Positions 6,949 through 9,086 of a DNA stretch of 9,086 bases are shown here, in pieces. Position 1 is the first letter of the stretch; every line of letters begins with the position of its first letter. The position numbers were made by a program, and so were the translations under genes. Under the pieces are notes generated by a model that was given only the letters and a program-made list of their open reading frames with translations, ran no database searches and had not been told where the DNA came from. The DNA comes from Hyphomicrobium sp. GTDB lineage: Bacteria > Pseudomonadota > Alphaproteobacteria > Rhizobiales > Hyphomicrobiaceae. The stretch lies in the NCBI GenBank assembly GCA_025927515.1, contig JAICLG010000113.1, positions 1 to 9,086 on the forward strand, in the 5' to 3' direction.

Positions 6949-8001
6949 AAGACAAGACGGGGCCGACTAGGCGCATTGCTCACTGCTGTTCTTGCTCTCA
7001 GTGCCGGAGTTTCTTGGTCCACGCCGTCCGCGATGGCGGCTTCATATCACTTCAAGATGTCGATCGAAGATACGACCCTCACGCTCGTAGGAAAGCAAAC
7101 GTTTCACACGTTCTCCTTCAACAGTCAGACGCCGGGCCCGCTCATTCATGTGGCGGAAGGTGACGATGTAGACGTTGAGGTCGAGAACAACACGACCCTG
7201 CCGCACACGATCCATTGGCACGGTCTGTTTCAACGTGGAACCTGGAAAAACGACGGCGTTCCCGACATCACGCAGAAGGCGATCGCGCCAGGCGAAAGCT
7301 TTACGTATCACTTCAAGGCCGAGCCGTCGGGGACGATGTGGTACCACTGCCATGTCAACGTAAACGAGCACGTCTCTATGCGTGGGATGTGGGGCCCCAT
7401 CGTTATCGATCCCAAAGACCCGCTGCCGATCGAAAAAGAAGTCACCAAAGACTACATTATGATGTTCTCCAGTTGGGTTTCCAAGTGGGGGGACAAGCCC
7501 GGGCAGGGTGGCATTCCGGGAGACGTTCCCGACTTCTTCACGATCAACGGCAAGGCGTTCCCAGACACGCAACCATTGCGGATCAAGAAGGGCGACGTCA
7601 TCCGTATTCGCCTCATCGGCGCCGGCGATCATCTGCATTCGGTTCACATTCACGGGCACGATTTTCTAGTGTTTGCGAAGGATGGTCGCCCGCTCGCCAA
7701 CCCTTATCTGGCGGACACGATCCTGTTTGGCCCCGGTGAGCGCTACGATCTCATCCTGCGCGCCGACAATCCCGGCATTTGGATGGTCCACGACCACATC
7801 GATAGCCACACCGTAAACGGCAAGAACCCGATGGGCGGCATGATGACGACGATCGAATACGCCGAGATTCCGGTGAAGGAACAGTCGTTCTACACGTGGA
7901 AAGACAAGAAGTTCGTCCCGAACTTCTTCTACGAGGAATCACTGAAAAAGCCCTACGGGATGTACGACAACGACGCCTTGAAAGGCGTTCCGGCGCCCTG
8001 A
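6940..8001 (+). CDS. ncgA: type C two-domain multicopper oxidase, NcgA-like
   Basis: A periplasmic blue copper oxidase of 353 residues from ATG 6940. That start gives a clean signal peptide (KTRRGR, hydrophobic 10-26, cleavage after AMA at 31-33). ATG 6850 has the better ribosome binding site (GGAGG 6836-6840) but adds 30 polar residues before the signal. Domain 1 holds type 1 copper ligands His89, Cys137, His144 and probably Met150 (GMWG), as in NirK. It also has HWHG (His92, His94) and HCH (His136, His138). Domain 2 has HIHGH (His236, His238, His240) and HDH (His284, His286), with Asp285 where three-domain oxidases carry the type 1 Cys. Type 1 copper only in domain 1 plus eight trinuclear-site histidines defines a type C enzyme, like the Nitrosomonas europaea blue copper oxidase. 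It is not NirK. Two cytochrome c genes follow immediately. The physiological substrate is unsettled; a role in NirK-dependent nitrite tolerance is known for nitrifiers. Confidence 0.85.
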   Translation: MNVKTRRGRLGALLTAVLALSAGVSWSTPSAMAASYHFKMSIEDTTLTLVGKQTFHTFSFNSQTPGPLIHVAEGDDVDVEVENNTTLPHTIHWHGLFQRGTWKNDGVPDITQKAIAPGESFTYHFKAEPSGTMWYHCHVNVNEHVSMRGMWGPIVIDPKDPLPIEKEVTKDYIMMFSSWVSKWGDKPGQGGIPGDVPDFFTINGKAFPDTQPLRIKKGDVIRIRLIGAGDHLHSVHIHGHDFLVFAKDGRPLANPYLADTILFGPGERYDLILRADNPGIWMVHDHIDSHTVNGKNPMGGMMTTIEYAEIPVKEQSFYTWKDKKFVPNFFYEESLKKPYGMYDNDALKGVPAP

Positions 8002-8019
8002 TTCTCGACGGAGGAATAA

Positions 8020-8691
8020 ATGAAACGCCTGTCACTAGCAGTCGCAGGATTAGTTGTCCTGTTCGCCGGAAAGGCTTTCGCTGGCGGACTCGATCCAAGC
8101 TGCTCATCCTGCCATGCGCTCACGAAGCCGACCGACACGTCACTAGATCGGTTATGGACGCGTAAGGGGCCTGATCTTTGGTACGCCGGAAGTAAGTTCA
8201 ACGCGGATTGGCTTACGGCATGGCTGCAAAATCCAAAGCCGATTCGTCCCGCGGGCTACCCTTATTTCAAGACGATCATGACCGGTCCCGACCACGATTT
8301 GCCGGACCCGTCGAAGATCACCCCGCATCCGAAACTCGATAAGGCTGCTGCAGAAGCCGCAACGGCCGAGTTGATGAAGCTCAAAGCTCCCGCGGATCTC
8401 GTTACCGCCGGTGCGTTCAAAGGCGAGAAGAGCGGAGCGCGGATGGGCGGTCTCTCGTTCAAAAAGCTTCGTGGCTGCATCGCATGCCATCAGGGCGAAG
8501 ATGGAAAGGGCGGATTATCAGGTCCGGAACTCACGGATGCAGGCGCACGGCTGCAACCAGACTTCATCGCAGCCTACACCGCCGATCCGCAGAAGTTCGA
8601 TCCGCACATCTGGATGCCGACACTCAGTCTGAAGGACAAGGATATCCAGCGCCTTACTGCATATCTCGTGAGCTTGGGAGGTCACCCATGA
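8020..8691 (+). CDS. ncgB: dihaem cytochrome c, NcgB-like
   Basis: A 223-residue periplasmic electron carrier with two c-type haem sites. The ribosome binding site GGAGG (8010-8014) precedes ATG 8020, and the signal peptide MKRLSLAVAGLVVLFAGKAFA is cleaved after residue 21. The first haem motif, CSSCH (28-32), sits at the very start of the mature protein. The second, CIACH (153-157), is followed by the usual fold end, WMPTLSLKDKDIQRLTAYL, whose Met is a likely axial ligand. The gene starts 18 bases after the oxidase stop and its stop overlaps the next start (ATGA at 8688-8691), so translation is probably coupled. By context it passes electrons to or from the multicopper oxidase and a downstream nitrite reductase. 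Family assignment to NcgB rests on gene order and haem pattern. Confidence 0.85.
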   Translation: MKRLSLAVAGLVVLFAGKAFAGGLDPSCSSCHALTKPTDTSLDRLWTRKGPDLWYAGSKFNADWLTAWLQNPKPIRPAGYPYFKTIMTGPDHDLPDPSKITPHPKLDKAAAEAATAELMKLKAPADLVTAGAFKGEKSGARMGGLSFKKLRGCIACHQGEDGKGGLSGPELTDAGARLQPDFIAAYTADPQKFDPHIWMPTLSLKDKDIQRLTAYLVSLGGHP

Positions 8692-9044
8692 AAATCCGAA
8701 TGGCGTTGGGAATCGTCGCCGCCGCTTTCTTTGCACTGCCTGGAAGTGGACGCGCCGAAGTTTCCGCCGAGAAGCTCTACGGAACGTATTGCGTCCAGTG
8801 CCACGGACTGAAGCGTAACGGTACCGGGGTCAATCTGCCTGGGCTTTCGACGAAGCCGCGCGATCACACCGATACGAAGGGCATGGGTGAGACGCCCGAC
8901 GACGAGCTTTTCAAGGCGATCAAGGAAGGCGGGCTCGCCGTCAACAAATCCGTCTTGATGCCGAACTGGGGCGGCGTCCTATCGGACGACGAAATCAAAG
9001 AGCTCGTCAAATATCTCAGGGTCGTTTGCCACTGCGGACATTGA
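8688..9044 (+). CDS. ncgC: monohaem cytochrome c, NcgC-like
   Basis: A 118-residue class I cytochrome c. The open frame reaches back to 8484, but ATG 8688 has a ribosome binding site (GGGAGG, 8677-8682), overlaps the previous stop as ATGA and starts a proper signal peptide (MKIRMALGIVAAAFFALPGSGRA, 1-23). The haem motif is CVQCH (35-39). VLMPNWGGVLSDDEIKELVKYLR supplies the axial Met and the C-terminal helix. The protein ends in the unusual tail VVCHCGH, with two extra Cys and two His beyond the normal cytochrome fold. The dihaem plus monohaem pair behind a type C oxidase is the ncgABC order of nitrifier nirK clusters. It should act as a periplasmic electron shuttle. Confidence 0.85.
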   Translation: MKIRMALGIVAAAFFALPGSGRAEVSAEKLYGTYCVQCHGLKRNGTGVNLPGLSTKPRDHTDTKGMGETPDDELFKAIKEGGLAVNKSVLMPNWGGVLSDDEIKELVKYLRVVCHCGH

Positions 9045-9081
9045 GAGCTGCAACGCTATTGTAAAACTTAGGGAGACGAGA

Positions 9082-9086
9082 ATGAC
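9082..9086 (+). CDS. start of the next operon gene, cut by the window edge (nirK expected)
   Basis: GGGAGACGAG (9071-9080) is followed by ATG at 9082-9084, 37 bases after the ncgC stop, with no terminator hairpin between. Only five bases of the gene are present, so the product cannot be read. From the ncgABC-nirK order in nitrifiers I predict a copper nitrite reductase, NirK. This is inference from context alone. Confidence 0.4.

Noticed and set aside
6940..8001. Calling the oxidase NirK
   Set aside because: It has HWHG, HCH, HIHGH and HDH motifs forming a trinuclear site, whereas NirK has an Asp-X-His pattern and lacks these extra histidines. It is a laccase-like type C oxidase.
8484..8687. 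Extended start for the monohaem cytochrome
   Set aside because: These codons overlap the dihaem cytochrome gene out of frame and would bury the clear signal peptide starting at 8688.
1..9086. CRISPR array, insertion sequence, tRNA or rRNA
   Set aside because: Read by eye, there are no regularly spaced repeats, transposase-like frames or terminal inverted repeats, and no tRNA or rRNA signatures.

Overview
The window most resembles accessory chromosome from an alphaproteobacterium (Hyphomicrobiales-like: moderately high G+C, an alphaproteobacterial type of ChrA, NsrR and TonB receptor). The genus cannot be fixed from sequence alone. A nitrite-oxidising or methanotrophic lineage would fit, because the right-hand cluster resembles the ncgABC-nirK cluster known from nitrifiers.

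Left part (1-2635), metal-related and partly decayed. A secreted DUF411 cysteine protein (158-601) is followed by a small membrane-protein gene (609-744) that reads correctly only across a one-base frameshift. Convergent to these on the minus strand is a chromate transporter chrA. It is preceded by its usual PadR-type regulator gene, here broken by at least three frame changes. The 189 bases between the two convergent groups hold no convincing gene.

Middle (2589-5497). An intact TonB-dependent siderophore-type receptor lies on the minus strand and ends in a perfect 13-bp hairpin. Upstream of it is about 520 bp with no convincing gene.

Right part (5498-9086), nitrosative or nitrite-related. 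An NsrR-type Rrf2 repressor with three cluster cysteines and Asp8 is followed by a membrane-anchored TPR protein (CcmI/NrfG-like) interrupted by one in-frame TAG. Next comes a likely operon: a type C two-domain multicopper oxidase (ncgA-like), a dihaem cytochrome c (ncgB-like) and a monohaem cytochrome c (ncgC-like). A ribosome binding site and ATG then run off the window edge, where a nirK-type nitrite reductase would be expected. Related 23-bp dyads of NsrR-box architecture (11-1-11) lie before the TPR gene (5994-6016), before the oxidase (6763-6785) and over the oxidase start codon (6926-6948). A weaker one lies before nsrR (5422-5444). I infer that NsrR represses itself, the TPR gene and the ncg operon, and that nitrite-derived NO relieves this, giving periplasmic copper and haem proteins that support nitrite/NO handling.
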